From: Bactrocera neohumeralis
Lineage: Eukaryota; Arthropoda; Insecta; Diptera; Tephritidae
Length of the DNA stretch: 64,000 nucleotides
Reading direction: 5' to 3'
Assembly: GCF_024586455.1 (NCBI RefSeq)
Contig: NW_026089623.1
Location: 10,760,204 to 10,824,203 of the forward strand
Made by a program: the position numbers and the translations under genes. This document shows positions 33,187 through 44,192 of this stretch, one piece after another; the first letter of the stretch is position 1, and every line of letters starts with the position of its first letter. The notes below the pieces were generated by a model, which was given only the letters and a program-made list of their open reading frames with translations, ran no database searches and was not told the DNA's origin.

Positions 33187-33514
33187 TAGGGTGGGTCGAT
33201 TCCGGACTTTTTTCGATTCGGGATTTCTAATAGTGCGGAAAAGTTGCCTTAGTACTTCCTGATTCCAATGCAACTTTTTGTTTTGAGATCGGATTGCGTC
33301 TTCAACTCTAACTCCGGCCTTGAAATTTCGGAAATTCGCCTAAAATCGTGAAATTGTATAACTTGCGCCTGAAATACGCATCTCATGGCAAAATGTATAA
33401 AACAAAATTATTTGTCACGTCATTTGCTACCGAAATGGTATGATCATGGCCGTAGGACGAACCATTCCCGAGATACGAGCGAAAAGGCGGCGCGCCACAG
33501 CGCAAGGTGAAAAT
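33187..33514 (+). repeat. Left long terminal inverted repeat of the hAT-like element
   Basis: 328 bp, matching the reverse complement of 36035-36364 with scattered differences. Landmarks: GATTCCGGACTTTTTTCGAT near the end and GCGCGCCACAGCGCAAGGTG at the inner side. Confidence 0.85.
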
Positions 33515-33630
33515 TGTTGCAGCTCTCAGCTAATCTCTATTGGTCACCCAGAACCCACCGCGTGGAGGTGGCTGCTCTTCGGGTTCCTCCCAAGCCCAAC
33601 CTAAACAACCAACCATATGTCAGGCTTGTT

Positions 33631-36042
33631 TTAGTCTGAATCTGTGTCAAATTTATTGATAAAATCCGATTTTGTACTAAACTTTGGCACTTGTTGCCTA
33701 GATTTCAGTGTAGAGCGTATAAAACGATCACGAGATTGGAGGCCAATAACTTTAGAAGATGCCTCTGTCACCAGTTTGACGGTTCTCTCGACTGCCACGG
33801 TGTGAGAGGGGAATTCACTAAATTTCCATACCTCTGCAGTGTCTCCCGACAGCCCTTTTATGAGTTCTTCGTTAGAAACTGAACAAAGAACTGGTGGAAC
33901 AGTCAAGGTAATAGTCTTCCAGTTAATCATATCGTAATAATTATTAGCTTTGAAATTCAGCTTTGGCACTTTATTACATCTAACCCTTCCATTTACAGCG
34001 TCAGACTCTGCTTCTCTGGCTGCCAGAAGACGGTCAAGGGCCAACTTTCTGACTTCTATCCGTTCGTCAGTCATCATACTAAGGAGAATGTTTTCTGGAA
34101 GAGCAAAGTAAGCATTCTGTTGAATGGATGAATCGGCAACCTTGTGCAGTTTAGCAGGTAAGTATCTCGACCTTTGAATTGCAGCATAGAGATGGCGCGA
34201 GCCGTCTTTGATTGAACTGTTGAATCTTATTGAGAACCACAAAGGTGAGTAAACTGTAAGTATGTACTTGACCAAAATCTTTATTTCCTTTGTTGGTTTG
34301 TTAGTAGAAATGTATAATCTCAGAATTATATTTGCACAGGTGAGCCAGCGAGATTTGCACATGTTACCTGGATGCATCGACGCTAAATCTTAGGAACATT
34401 GACCGGAAATAACAGCTTCTGATATTTTATAGAGATAAGCTTGGTCTGTGCTAAGTTGGGTCGGATTAATAACCTCAAAGGTAATTGGCAGGATGGAAGA
34501 CTTTCAAATTTGACAACAGGCAACTTCCCACAATCAGGGAGCAGTTTACCTATGTCGCCAGAGAATGTATTTGGACTCTTTGAGACACCATCTCTGTGTT
34601 CGAAAAGAGCACGAAATGGAAGTTCGTTGAAATGTAGAAGACAAACAACCCACTGTAATGGCCTACCTATTCTTTCTTCTAGTTTCCGAATGATTCCACC
34701 TTTCCAACCTGTGTTCGTGTTGGTGCCATCAGCACCGACAACTTCTAGATGTTCCACATCAACTGAATTGTCTTGTAAATGTTGCCATATAGCTTGCGTC
34801 TCATCCTCAGCTGACCCGGAAGGAGAGGTGTCGTGGCCAAAGTAATGACAACCAGGTTCCGCTATAAGAGAAATATGTTCCTCTTTGACAGTGTCGCGGT
34901 AGTACTTTTCACCTTCGCTGACTTGTGTAAGTGTACTGTCTTTGCGGCCGTCAAAATACAGCCCATATACAAAGTCAATACTTTCGGTGTTTTGGAGCTT
35001 AACTCCAACACTTTTTTGCCCGACTAATCTTGCATTTGTCAGTGACAAAGCTAGTCTTATCCTCTGTTATCAAACCCGCTTTTTTGGCATCCAGAAAAGC
35101 AGATGAAACAATCAAGGCCGCTGCTCTATCACTTACTCCAAATCTTTGGGCAGCTAAAGCAGTGTGTTCTAATACTAGTGTGTTTTGTTTGGTTTAAGAG
35201 GATGGAAGAGAAAATTCATCATCAGCATCGTTTTTGGAAGAATGCATGTGCGACGCACCTACTTTGTTGTCGTCTGTATGAGAGTCTGGCTGATCTGAAT
35301 GGTCACGTGTTCTAGCTGATACTTTTCTGGTAACTGTTGATGTTGAATGACGTTTTGAAAGCTTTTCCTTAAGTTAATTTTTCTTTGTAATCTGTTTTGT
35401 TTCAGGTAGATCAAGACTTCCAATGCGACCAATTCTTCTGGTTCTCTGGTCCAAGAGAAATGGTTGTTCATTGATAGGAACTTTCCTTTCCTTTGGACAA
35501 GTGTAAGAAGAAAAATAAATACATTTACAAGCAGCGATGTCAAATAATTTTCCGGCAGAAGAGACAAAGTCGTCTCTTTTAGAGCTCAAACCTATTGGGT
35601 TCCTTAAAAACATATGTTTAAGAGTCAGAAATTTCTTATGGTATGTGGTGAGCATTTGTACAACTCTGGTGTGTGAAACTATCGGAATAGATGACTTTTT
35701 GAAAGTATTTTCAACTTTTTTTTGCAACTATTTCTGTAACCTCTTTACTCTTAGGTTCATAGTTGTCGCCTCGGAGTCGCCCTATACGAAATCTTTCAAA
35801 CTGATAACACAAAAGAACATCCTGGTAAGTAGGTAACTGGGACTCAGAGAAATTGTACGAATATATGCCAAACACAGGACATTTCTGTCTAAATTTAAAT
35901 TTAGATACAGACATTTTGAGTTCTGTGTTCTGTTGCGAGAATATAAGTATACAAACGTGTCCTTTGGCGTAGGTGAATGAATGTGAGTGATAGCACTCAG
36001 CGAAATCAACGTCAAGAAGTGTGGCCGGAAGCCGATTTTCAC
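33631..36042 (-). pseudogene. Divergent hAT-like transposase, decayed
   Basis: Reverse-strand pieces in order from 36042: a start segment with KFKFRQKCPVFGIYSYNFS; 35374-35727, rich in basic residues; about 35050-35350; then the open block 34383-35048, and last 33631-34377. The block at 34383-35048 holds VVGADGTNTNTGWKGG followed by VVCLLHFNELPFRALFE, comparable to the catalytic Asp with nearby Asn and the Cys-x2-His motif of hAT transposases. The last block has PSHTVAVERTVKLVTEAS, comparable to the hATC dimerisation region. Frame changes separate the pieces, so it is not functional. I know no precise family name; similar unnamed proteins may be annotated as uncharacterised in other invertebrates. 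Confidence 0.6.
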
Positions 36043-36364
36043 CTTGCGCTGTGGCGCGCCGCATTTTCGCTCGTATCTCGGGAACGGTTCGTCCTACGGC
36101 CATGATCACATACCATTTCGGTAGCAAATTACGTGACAAATAATTTTGTTTTATACATTTTGCCATGAGATGCGTATTTCAGGCGCTAGGTAGACAATTT
36201 CACGATTTTAGGCGAATTTCTGAAATTTCAAGACCGGAATTGAGGTTGAAGATGCAATCTGATCTCCAAACAAAAAGTTGCATTGGAATCAGGAAGTACT
36301 AAGGCAACTTTTCCACACTATTAGAAATCCTGAATCGAAAAAAGTCCGGAATCGACCCACCCTA
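36035..36364 (-). repeat. Right long terminal inverted repeat of the hAT-like element
   Basis: 330 bp, inverted partner of 33187-33514. On the reverse strand it lies upstream of the transposase and would hold its promoter. Confidence 0.85.
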
Positions 36365-36372
36365 ACCTACAC

Positions 36373-37130
36373 TGGGTATTAGTACAAAAAAAAATACATA
36401 CGTAGTCTTAAAGTTAAAAAAAAGGCCGTTTTAAAATTCACTTAGAACACGGCGGTAAAGGAACAAAAAAAAATTACCTAATTTTATCTTTTTTGTTAAA
36501 AACAGAATACAAAAAATCAGTAAAACAAAATCTACATAATTTGTGAACACTGTATATGCAAACATACATACATATATTAAAACATATAAATCTTCAAAGT
36601 CCACATTGGCATCTGTTCGGCAATACCTCTTGTTCTTTGACAAACAAAAACAAGCAGGCGTGTGTGAAAAAAAAACGAATTGATCTCTCTAACGAGCTCT
36701 CAATCGCTTACGAACAAAGCATAACCAGAAATACATACTAACAATTCGTGCATATTTATGTAAAAACAATATTGATCTCTTTAACGAGTTCTCAATCGCA
36801 CAAAACATAAGTACCTGCATACGTACATATGTATAAACGAGTACACGTATTAGGGTGTACCCAAATACTAACATAAGGACATAAAAGGTGTTTGTAAATT
36901 AAAAGTGCGGATATTTGCAAACTTAAAACTAAAATAAAATAAATAAATATTATTATTTTGCAAATAAACAAAAACGGTAATAATAACACGAAATAACATA
37001 TTCCTTTGTTAGCAACCTAAAATAAAAATAAAAACATTTACCTAAAAAGTTTCAATTCAATTTCCTTATTCAAATCAGTTTACTCTGAGGAAAATTTAAT
37101 TCGTTTGAGGAATATTTTAATATATCAAAA
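36373..37130 (+). other. BEL/Pao 5' leader, continued
   Basis: Non-coding DNA between the hAT-like insert and gag. A motif ATTGATCTCT(C/T)TAACGAG followed by TCTCAATCGC appears twice (about 36679 and 36770), possibly a leader repeat. ATG of gag follows at 37131. Confidence 0.5.
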
Positions 37131-37995
37131 ATGGTTCATAATGAAACAAATCAAAATACACCTGCAGGAGCTATACGCTCAAAACAGGTTCTTAAATTCA
37201 TTTCACAAAGTGACAGTTTAATAAGACACTGCCCTAGATTTGCCTCCTCACCGATTCACGAAAACTCTGAATCGTTATTAGAAGTAAAAAGCGAATATCT
37301 TAAAAATGTTTGGACTCGCCTCCAAGCGGCTCATGACGCCATTGTAGAATCTGACGATTCAGATCTACCACAAAATTTTAAATTATCTGCTTACGTCATA
37401 TATGAAAACTGCTAAGACCATTTTGAAGAAACAAAAGCTATGATCTCCGATCAATTAAAGCTAATTAAAGCAACTGCACCTACTCCCCACCGTAGAGTAG
37501 AGCTGCCACAAATAGACAGTCAAAAGGCAAGTTCAGGCATCCACCTCGAGGTGCCCGCATGTGACACAGAAAGCTTATATGGAGGTTATGAAGAATGGCC
37601 GTCCTTCCGGGACATGTTTACAGCTGTTTACATCAACTATCCGCAACTATCCAAAGCACAAAAATTGTATCACCTCCGATACAAGACAAAAGGTCAAGCA
37701 GGCGTCATAGTAAAACAGTTCGCTCTTAATGACGATAATTTCAATTTGGCTTGGGAAGCTCTAAAAGCGAGATATGAAAACGAAAGAATACTGGTCGATA
37801 AACAAGTAACGACACTATTAAACTTGCCTAAAATCAAGAAAGAAACAAGTGTAGAATTCATCAAACTAGAATCCACTGTTTTAAATTGTTTGTCGGTTCT
37901 ATCGACAGAAAATATTCCCATAGACAGCTGGGACCCAATTCTGGTATACATTTGCACCGCCCCATTACCAGAAAAGTCGTTACTTCTATGGGAAC
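37131..37995 (+). pseudogene. gag: BEL/Pao gag, first part
   Basis: Starts at ATG 37131 and runs to a single in-frame stop at 37413-37415 (codon 95), after which the same frame continues open to the copia insertion. The block YEEWPSFRDMFTAVYINYP and LYHLRYKTKGQAGVI, then AWEALKARYENERILVDKQV, is the conserved BEL/Pao gag core. The copia element inserted at 37995 splits the gene, whose frame continues at 42476 after one copy of the duplicated ggaac. Apart from the nonsense codon, this part is well preserved. Confidence 0.8.
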
Positions 37996-38138
37996 TGTTG
38001 GAGAGAACGAAGCAATTTAATTGCAACCCTGCGAAGATTCCATAGCACTGTAACTTAAGTTAAGCTGTCATACAATATCTGTAACTAAACTCACTCACTT
38101 CCGTTAAACTGATTGAAATAAACGCATGTAAAACAACA
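37996..38138 (+). repeat. Copia 5' LTR (143 bp)
   Basis: Starts TGTTGGAGAGAACGAAGC and ends GTAAAACAACA. It contains AATAAA at about 38117-38122. No clear TATA box; it is short for a copia LTR. Confidence 0.95.
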
Positions 38139-38156
38139 GGTTATGGGCCCAGCCCA
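38139..38156 (+). promoter_or_regulatory. Copia primer-binding site
   Basis: GGTTATGGGCCCAGCCCA follows the 5' LTR at once. Fly copia elements prime from an internal part of initiator tRNA-Met, and this TGGGCCCAG sequence fits that type of primer site. Confidence 0.75.
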
Positions 38157-38250
38157 TAGATTTTTAAATTAAAGTTATATTTTATTGGCTGCATTAACTA
38201 AAAAGTTTCATACATCATCAACTGAATTATATATGGTGATAGTAACATAA

Positions 38251-41200
38251 ATGGCGAGCTCAACTGTGAGGATTGATCCGCTAAACGCGGATAACTACGA
38301 TACGTGGAAGTTGCACATGCGTGCAATTCTTGTGAAAGCTGACTTATGGAGCTACGCATCTGGAGCTATACCTTGTCTAAACGACAATAACGCAGCGAAG
38401 TGGATACATTACGATCAGAAGGCCTGTGCGGATATAATGCTTTCAATTACACCAGCAGAATTGGGTCTGATAACTGAATGCGTAACTTCACACGAAATGT
38501 GGGAAAAGTTAGAGTCTACGTTCCAGTCAAAGGGTTCTGCGCGAAAAGCCACCCTACTGAAACGTATTGCACTCGCCCGCATGAAGGAGGGCGATAACGT
38601 TCGCGAACATTTAAACGAATTTTTCCATGCCGTCAACAAATTGAAGGAAATAAATGTTACTGTTGGGGATGATTTATTAACTATATTGCTTCTTTATAGT
38701 TTACCAGAATCGTTTGAGACGTTCCGATGTGCGCTGGAAACTCGAGATGAACTCCCCAAGCCGGATATTTTAAGAGTTAAAATACTGGAAGAAGAGCAAT
38801 CAAGGCAAGCAAAAGAAGCAGCAGCAGAGCATAACGTGTTAGTTGCTCAACGAAGAACAAACATCAGACACACAAATGATGTATCACAACAAAACAACGC
38901 TAAAAATCACAACAAAAAGTCAACAAAAGAAAAGCAAGATAAACGAACTTGCTACAAGTGCGGCGAAGTTGGTCACATATCGCCAAATTGTCCATCAAAA
39001 CAAAAGGTAAAAAACTACAACACAGCTACAGGAACGAAAAAGGAGAACTTCGAAAAATCCATGTTATTCGAATCAGCATGTACAATAACAAACGCCAGCG
39101 AATATTGGTGCTTAGACAGCGGCTGTTCATCACATATGAGTGCGAAAAAGAGCGAATTCAATAACTTTAGAGAGATTAGCAAGACTCTCAGCTTAGCAAA
39201 CAACAACACGGCTAAAATCACGGGTATAGGTAACGTTAAAGTTATTATCAACGAAATTAATAGCGAAGAGCGAATTAATTTCGAAAATGTATTGTATGTT
39301 AAAGATTTAAGAACGAATTTACTCTCCGTTTCGAAAATTACGAATAAGGGGTATGAAGTAATTTTTCGGCGAAATGAAGCTGTCATTTCAAAGAATGGGG
39401 AAACTATTCTGACAGCGATAAGAATTGGTGATTTGTACTATGTTAAAGGTTTTGAACAATCTGCGAGTTTTTCGCAAATGAAGCCAAATAGCATAAATAC
39501 ATGGCACGTACGAATGGGCAATCTAAACGAAAATGATTTAAAACGCGCATTTGGTATGGTACACGGTATAAATTTTCATACAAATGAAAAACTGCAAACT
39601 TGCGAAATCTGTTTAAGCGAAAAGCAAACACGAGAAAGATTTTCAAAGCAGAGGGACCAACGTACAACCCAGTTACTAGAAATTGTACACAGCGACGTTT
39701 GCGGTCCAATGAAGGTTTGCTCACATTCAGGTGCAAAGTACTTCGTGACATTCACTGACGATTTTTCGAGATATTCCGAGGTGTATTTCATGAAAAATAA
39801 GTCAGAAGTTTTAGAAAAATTTAAAATATTTAAGAATATGGCGGAAACGTATACAGGGAAGAAAGTTAAAACACTACAGACAGACAATGGGTTGGAGTAT
39901 ATGAGTAGCGAATTTCAAAACTATTTAAATGAATGTGGAATTAAGCGGCGTTTGACCGCTCCTTATACACCACAGCAAAATGGCATAGCTGAAAGAAAAA
40001 ATAGAACTCTTTTAGAAATGTCTAGATGCATGTTAACACAAGCAAGATTAAAAACGATATTTTGGGCAGAGGCTGTAAACACAGCGAACTATATTCGAAA
40101 TAGGTGTCCTACAAAAGTCCTAGAAGATGAAGTGCCTATCAAGATGTGGTCAGGTAAAACTCCCACGGTCATTCACTTCAGACCATTTGGTTTAAAATGT
40201 TACGTTTTAATAAAAGATAAGTCCAATGGCAAATCCGATGATTCCAGGTCTGAAGAATGTATACTAGTAGGTTATTCGAATGAAGCTAAAGCTTATCGAT
40301 TGTGGTCTCCTCAAAAGAAGAGGGTTGTAGTCAGTCGAGATGTGAAATTTTTAGACGAAACATTTGGTAGAAATGATAATAAATACTCTGAAGACGGATC
40401 TGTGGAGATAGATTTCGATATACGAAAAGACGAAAGTATAGTTGAATCTGAGGGGTCTTCAAGCGAAAATGAAAATGAAAACATAAATACTGAATCAATC
40501 GTTCCGAAAAGGGGCAAAGGTAGACCAAAGTTAATTCGAAGTGGAACCCGTGGACGGCCCAAGAAGTCATTTCATGAAGTCTCAACTAAGAGAACTGGTA
40601 ATGAATCTGAATCTAGTGTAGATTTTGAAGAATGTGAATATGCAAATATATCACTAGTAAATGATCCAACTACTTTTCAAGAAGCTATAAACAGTGAAGA
40701 ATGTAATATGTGGCTGCGTGCCGTTGAAAACGAATATATGGCTCAAATTTCAAACAAAACATGGGACATAGTAGATCGACCCGTAGGACGAAAAGTTATT
40801 GGGAATCGTTTTGTGTTTCGTACAAAAGAAGGTAATGTTAAAAAAGCACACCTGGTAGCAAAAGGGTGCTCGCAACGTCCAGGGGAGGATTTCAATATCA
40901 CTTATTCCCCAGTTACGAGATTGACATCGATCAGAATGATGGCTGCAATTGCAACCCAAAAGAATCTTCAAATACATCAAATGGATGTTATGACCGCTTA
41001 TTTGAACGGTGACCTAGATGAAGCAGTATATATGGAAATACCTGAATACTTAAATGTAATCCTTAAAAAGGTAGCAGCAGGATATCCGACAAACATAAAT
41101 AAGGCTAAAGCTGAAGAAATACGACGTACAGCAAAATATTGGCAGAAGTCAATATCGAAAAGCAAAGACCCGGTACGTAGACTACACAAATCTTTATATG

Positions 41201-42294
41201 GGCTACGACAGTCTGGTTTTCAATGGTATCAAAAATTGACCAATAAACTAAGACAAATAGGATTTAATGCATCTAAATGCGATCCATGTTTATTTATATT
41301 GAAACAAAAATCAAAGATAATGTTAATTACAGTGTATGTAGACGATTTACTAGTTGCTACGAATGATCATGAGTGGTTAAAAGAAGTCAAGAAATCTCTT
41401 TCGGAAAGTTTTGAAATGAAAGATTTAGGACCAGTTAAAATATGTCTGGGTATTGAATTTAAACAAGATTTGAAGAATCATACATTATTCTTAAATCAAC
41501 GAGATTACGCTATTAATATTTTAAAACGTTTTAAAATGAAAGACTGTAAACCAGTCAAGACACCCCTCGAATACAATTGCAAACTTGAAAAACCAGTTAA
41601 GTCAGACAACAAAGAAATAAAAAATATTCCATATCAAAGTTTAATTGGCGCTCTATTGTATTTGGCTGTAACAACACGACCTGATTTAGCATTCGCAGTT
41701 AATTTTCTAAGCCAATTCAATTCTAATTATAGTTTCGAGCATTGGAAAGCGGCCAAAAGAGTATTGAGATATTTAAAAGGAACTTTAAATTATGGCTTAC
41801 TTTATGAGCAGACAGATGAAGAATTGTATGCAGTCGTCGATGCTGATTGGGGTGGTAATTTAACCGATAGACGTTCATATTCCGGTTACGCTTTTATATT
41901 GGCTGGAGCCGCAATATCCTGGGAAGCCCGTAAGCAGAAGACAGTATCACTTTCAAGTACCGAATCCGAATACATGGCTTTGAGTGAAGCTACAAAAGAG
42001 GCTATGTACTTACGAGAAATGGTGAATGAGATCGGGCTTATGCACGAAAGTATAACTATTTACAACGACAGCCAAAGTGCACAGAAGTTAGTCCAGAGCA
42101 TAGCATTTCATTCACGTACTAAGCACATAGATGTACGTCATCACTTCATACGCGAGAAGCATCAAAGCGGTGATATCAACTTGAATTATATGCCAACAGA
42201 AGATATGCCAGCTGATGTCCTTACCAAAGGATTGCCTATGGAAAAACACTACAAATGCATCGAAAATATGGGCATGACGAATAAATGTTCATAA
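38251..42294 (+). CDS. Copia Gag-Pol polyprotein, full length (1347 aa)
   Basis: One uninterrupted frame makes the capsid, protease, integrase and reverse transcriptase of a copia element. Gag starts MASSTVRIDPLNADNYDTW and carries a zinc knuckle CYKCGEVGHISPNC from residue 234. Protease: LDSGCSSHM, Asp 289. GAG-pre-integrase: WHVRMGNLN, near residue 415. Integrase triad: Asp 482 (HSDVCGPM), Asp 545 (TDNGLEY) and Glu 581 (NGIAERKN), the DD35E spacing. Reverse transcriptase: QMDVMTAYLNG, then YVDD at 1029-1032. RNase H: DADWGG (about 1197), STESEYMAL, and the end block SRTKHIDVRHHFI. Length and order match complete copia proteins, and all catalytic residues I can check are present. Met 38251 is the first ATG in frame after the primer site. 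Confidence 0.95.
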   Translation: MASSTVRIDPLNADNYDTWKLHMRAILVKADLWSYASGAIPCLNDNNAAKWIHYDQKACADIMLSITPAELGLITECVTSHEMWEKLESTFQSKGSARKATLLKRIALARMKEGDNVREHLNEFFHAVNKLKEINVTVGDDLLTILLLYSLPESFETFRCALETRDELPKPDILRVKILEEEQSRQAKEAAAEHNVLVAQRRTNIRHTNDVSQQNNAKNHNKKSTKEKQDKRTCYKCGEVGHISPNCPSKQKVKNYNTATGTKKENFEKSMLFESACTITNASEYWCLDSGCSSHMSAKKSEFNNFREISKTLSLANNNTAKITGIGNVKVIINEINSEERINFENVLYVKDLRTNLLSVSKITNKGYEVIFRRNEAVISKNGETILTAIRIGDLYYVKGFEQSASFSQMKPNSINTWHVRMGNLNENDLKRAFGMVHGINFHTNEKLQTCEICLSEKQTRERFSKQRDQRTTQLLEIVHSDVCGPMKVCSHSGAKYFVTFTDDFSRYSEVYFMKNKSEVLEKFKIFKNMAETYTGKKVKTLQTDNGLEYMSSEFQNYLNECGIKRRLTAPYTPQQNGIAERKNRTLLEMSRCMLTQARLKTIFWAEAVNTANYIRNRCPTKVLEDEVPIKMWSGKTPTVIHFRPFGLKCYVLIKDKSNGKSDDSRSEECILVGYSNEAKAYRLWSPQKKRVVVSRDVKFLDETFGRNDNKYSEDGSVEIDFDIRKDESIVESEGSSSENENENINTESIVPKRGKGRPKLIRSGTRGRPKKSFHEVSTKRTGNESESSVDFEECEYANISLVNDPTTFQEAINSEECNMWLRAVENEYMAQISNKTWDIVDRPVGRKVIGNRFVFRTKEGNVKKAHLVAKGCSQRPGEDFNITYSPVTRLTSIRMMAAIATQKNLQIHQMDVMTAYLNGDLDEAVYMEIPEYLNVILKKVAAGYPTNINKAKAEEIRRTAKYWQKSISKSKDPVRRLHKSLYGLRQSGFQWYQKLTNKLRQIGFNASKCDPCLFILKQKSKIMLITVYVDDLLVATNDHEWLKEVKKSLSESFEMKDLGPVKICLGIEFKQDLKNHTLFLNQRDYAINILKRFKMKDCKPVKTPLEYNCKLEKPVKSDNKEIKNIPYQSLIGALLYLAVTTRPDLAFAVNFLSQFNSNYSFEHWKAAKRVLRYLKGTLNYGLLYEQTDEELYAVVDADWGGNLTDRRSYSGYAFILAGAAISWEARKQKTVSLSSTESEYMALSEATKEAMYLREMVNEIGLMHESITIYNDSQSAQKLVQSIAFHSRTKHIDVRHHFIREKHQSGDINLNYMPTEDMPADVLTKGLPMEKHYKCIENMGMTNKCS

Positions 42295-42318
42295 ATTATA
42301 ATGCAATCAAAATACTTC

Positions 42319-42327
42319 GAGGGGAGG
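42319..42327 (+). promoter_or_regulatory. Copia polypurine tract
   Basis: Purine run gaggggagg directly before the 3' LTR start TGTTGGAGAG, the plus-strand priming site. Confidence 0.85.
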
Positions 42328-42470
42328 TGTTGGAGAGAACGAAGCAATTTAATTGCAACCCTGCGAAGATTCCATAGCACTGTAACTTAAGTTAAGCTGT
42401 CATACAATATCTGTAACTAAACTCACTCACTTAAGTTAAACTGATTGAAATAAACGCATGTAAAACAACA
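42328..42470 (+). repeat. Copia 3' LTR (143 bp)
   Basis: Same length as the 5' LTR with two substitutions. Followed by the ggaac target duplication and resumed BEL/Pao gag. Confidence 0.95.
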
Positions 42471-42475
42471 GGAAC

Positions 42476-42777
42476 AATCGCTCTCATCACGAAAAAAGTG
42501 CTCAACGTGGCAACAAATGAAAGATTTTCTCACCATCCAATATGAAATTGCGGAAAGATTAGAAGAAAGAATAAAGAAAACTAAGAACATTAAACAGGAC
42601 CAAAATGGAAGCTTAAATAGACTCCAAGCTAGAAGCAATAAAAATTTAAACAAAAGCTTTTACAAAACACAAACGTTCACATCAGAACCAAGAAAACAAA
42701 CGTCATGCGAACTATTTAAAAGAGGGCATAAACTTACATCTTGCGACAGGTTTAAAAACTTACAGATTAACGAATGA
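42476..42777 (+). pseudogene. gag: BEL/Pao gag, second part
   Basis: Continues the gag frame interrupted at 37995. It reads RKKCSTWQQMKDFL, EIAERLEERIKK and a Lys-rich stretch, then a zinc-knuckle-like CELFKRGHKLTSC. The second Cys of the knuckle is Phe here, probably a disabling change. A stop follows at 42775-42777. Confidence 0.7.
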
Positions 42778-43237
42778 AATAATTTTGTCAGGTCAGACTT
42801 TGCACAAATTGCCTGTCACGTGCGCATACATATACAAATTTCAAAAGCAAATTTAATTGTTTATATTGTCAAAAACGACTTCAGTCAATGCTTCGTTACA
42901 GCACATAACCCATCTCACCTCAAAGAAGCGCTTATACACATAGAACCACGGGTATAATTGCAAAAGTAAATCCCGAAATCCAAAATTCGAAAAATTGCCA
43001 AGACACACCATGTTGCTCAAAGGCACAAAAAGCTCAAAAGCTGCACAGCGAAACACAAAGTGAACTAGTTACAGAACTAGTTACCATACCAACTGAAGTT
43101 CAGAAAAAATCAAATCAATACCTTAACTCTCAATTAAGGACATTTCAAAAGTTAAGGAAACTTCCCCTTATAACTAACAAAACCCTCGAAGATCAGTATT
43201 GTGAAGACTTCTCTAAAGCCACAACTAAACGATCACA
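42778..43237 (+). pseudogene. BEL/Pao late gag and start of pol, decayed
   Basis: Broken frames include FNCLYCQKR, resembling a second zinc knuckle, and near 43125-43230 LRTFQKLRKLPL followed by EDQYCEDFSKATTK, which fits the amino end of a BEL/Pao reverse transcriptase. The protease region between them is not recognisable. Cut by the Tc3-like element at 43238. Confidence 0.5.
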
Positions 43238-43569
43238 TACACTGCGCATCATCAAGTTAGCACATACCCTCGTGTAAGTGCTTTAGGTTCGAAACATTAA
43301 GCGCTAATGTTTTTAAAATTAATACAAATTATTCTTGTTTATGGCTCATTCAATTCCAATTTAAATAAAACAAAAAATACTGGTTTTTTATTTTTGTAAT
43401 ATATTTTTTTGTTTTTTTTTCGAAAAATAACATAAAAATTAACAATTCAAATTTGGTCATCAGGTTAGCACACATCATTTTTTTTCATTGTTGAAAAGTT
43501 TTTTAACCATGAAATTTTTTATAAAGTGTTACATATAGAGATTTAAACATTTTTATACAAAAATTAATA

Positions 43570-44190
43570 ATGTGTCGATCCTCCCTTGTTGAGAATTACC
43601 TCATAGATTCGATTGGGAAGCGATTCATATAATTTTCCAATATAATTAAGTGAAGTGGTGGACCAAGCTTCCTTGATGGCTTCAATTAGCTCCTCTTTGT
43701 TGGAATATTGTTTCCCAGACTCGTAAAGTTTACGAGCCAGCCATCCCCATACGTTTTCTATTATATTGATGTCGGGTGAATAAGGCGGCCACTACATTAG
43801 ACGGACATTTTGGTCCTCAATCCATGACTAATCCACCCGGGCAGTGTGGATCGGGGCATTGTCGTGTTGGAAAGTCCACGGCTTATCTCCGAACACGTTT
43901 TGGAAATGGGGAAAAGCTATTTCAAGTGTTTGCATTCATATTTGTAGTTAAAAACTGTAACTCGCAAGTACCGTAATAGGAGATGGCGCCCCACACCATC
44001 ACACCCCCACCCTACTATGAAGGCGATCCAACTGATGTTCCTCTTTGCGAAGATCATGGAAGTAGTAGTTGTATCCGTCCGTACCTTCCAAATTAAATTT
44101 TTTTTCATCCGGGAAGACATCGTAGCGCCAATCAGAATTCCATGTCATGTGCTTCCTCGCAAAATTCAAGCGCACTTCCTTTCTAGCAAC
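43570..44190 (-). pseudogene. Tc3-like transposase catalytic part, decayed
   Basis: Reverse-strand reading includes WRYDVFPDEKKFNLEG (first Asp region), FQHDNAPIHTARV (second Asp) and PPYSPDINIIENVWGWL (final Glu), then a C-terminal tail with SLPNRIYEVI. There are stops between and within the motifs. The triad residues can be made out, but the gene is inactive. Confidence 0.7.
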
Positions 44191-44192
44191 GT

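Larger units (their letters stand above)
33187..36364 (-). mobile_element. hAT-like DNA transposon with 330-bp terminal inverted repeats
   Basis: A 3.18-kb element starting TAGGGTGGGTCGATTCC and ending GGAATCGACCCACCCTA. The inverted repeats are long: 33187-33514 and 36035-36364. The outside bases are ccctacac (33179-33186) and acctacac (36365-36372), a 7-of-8 match consistent with an old 8-base target duplication. The interior encodes, on the reverse strand, a decayed protein with hAT-like Asp, Cys-x2-His and carboxy-terminal features. The TAGGG terminus and 8-base duplication fit hAT, while the TIR length is unusual for that group. It sits in the leader of the BEL/Pao element. Confidence 0.7.
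37996..42470 (+). mobile_element. Complete Ty1/copia retrotransposon, apparently intact
   Basis: 4475 bp with two 143-bp LTRs, a primer site, one long polyprotein frame and a polypurine tract, flanked by exact 5-base duplications ggaac (37991-37995 and 42471-42475). The LTRs differ at only two adjacent positions (cc versus aa, near 38101 and 42432). All domains are in copia order: gag, protease, integrase, reverse transcriptase, RNase H. It landed in the gag gene of the older BEL/Pao element. Nothing in the sequence shows it to be dead. Confidence 0.95.

Noticed and set aside
34441..34845. 134-codon forward frame
   Set aside because: Antisense of the better supported hAT-like transposase block 34383-35048.
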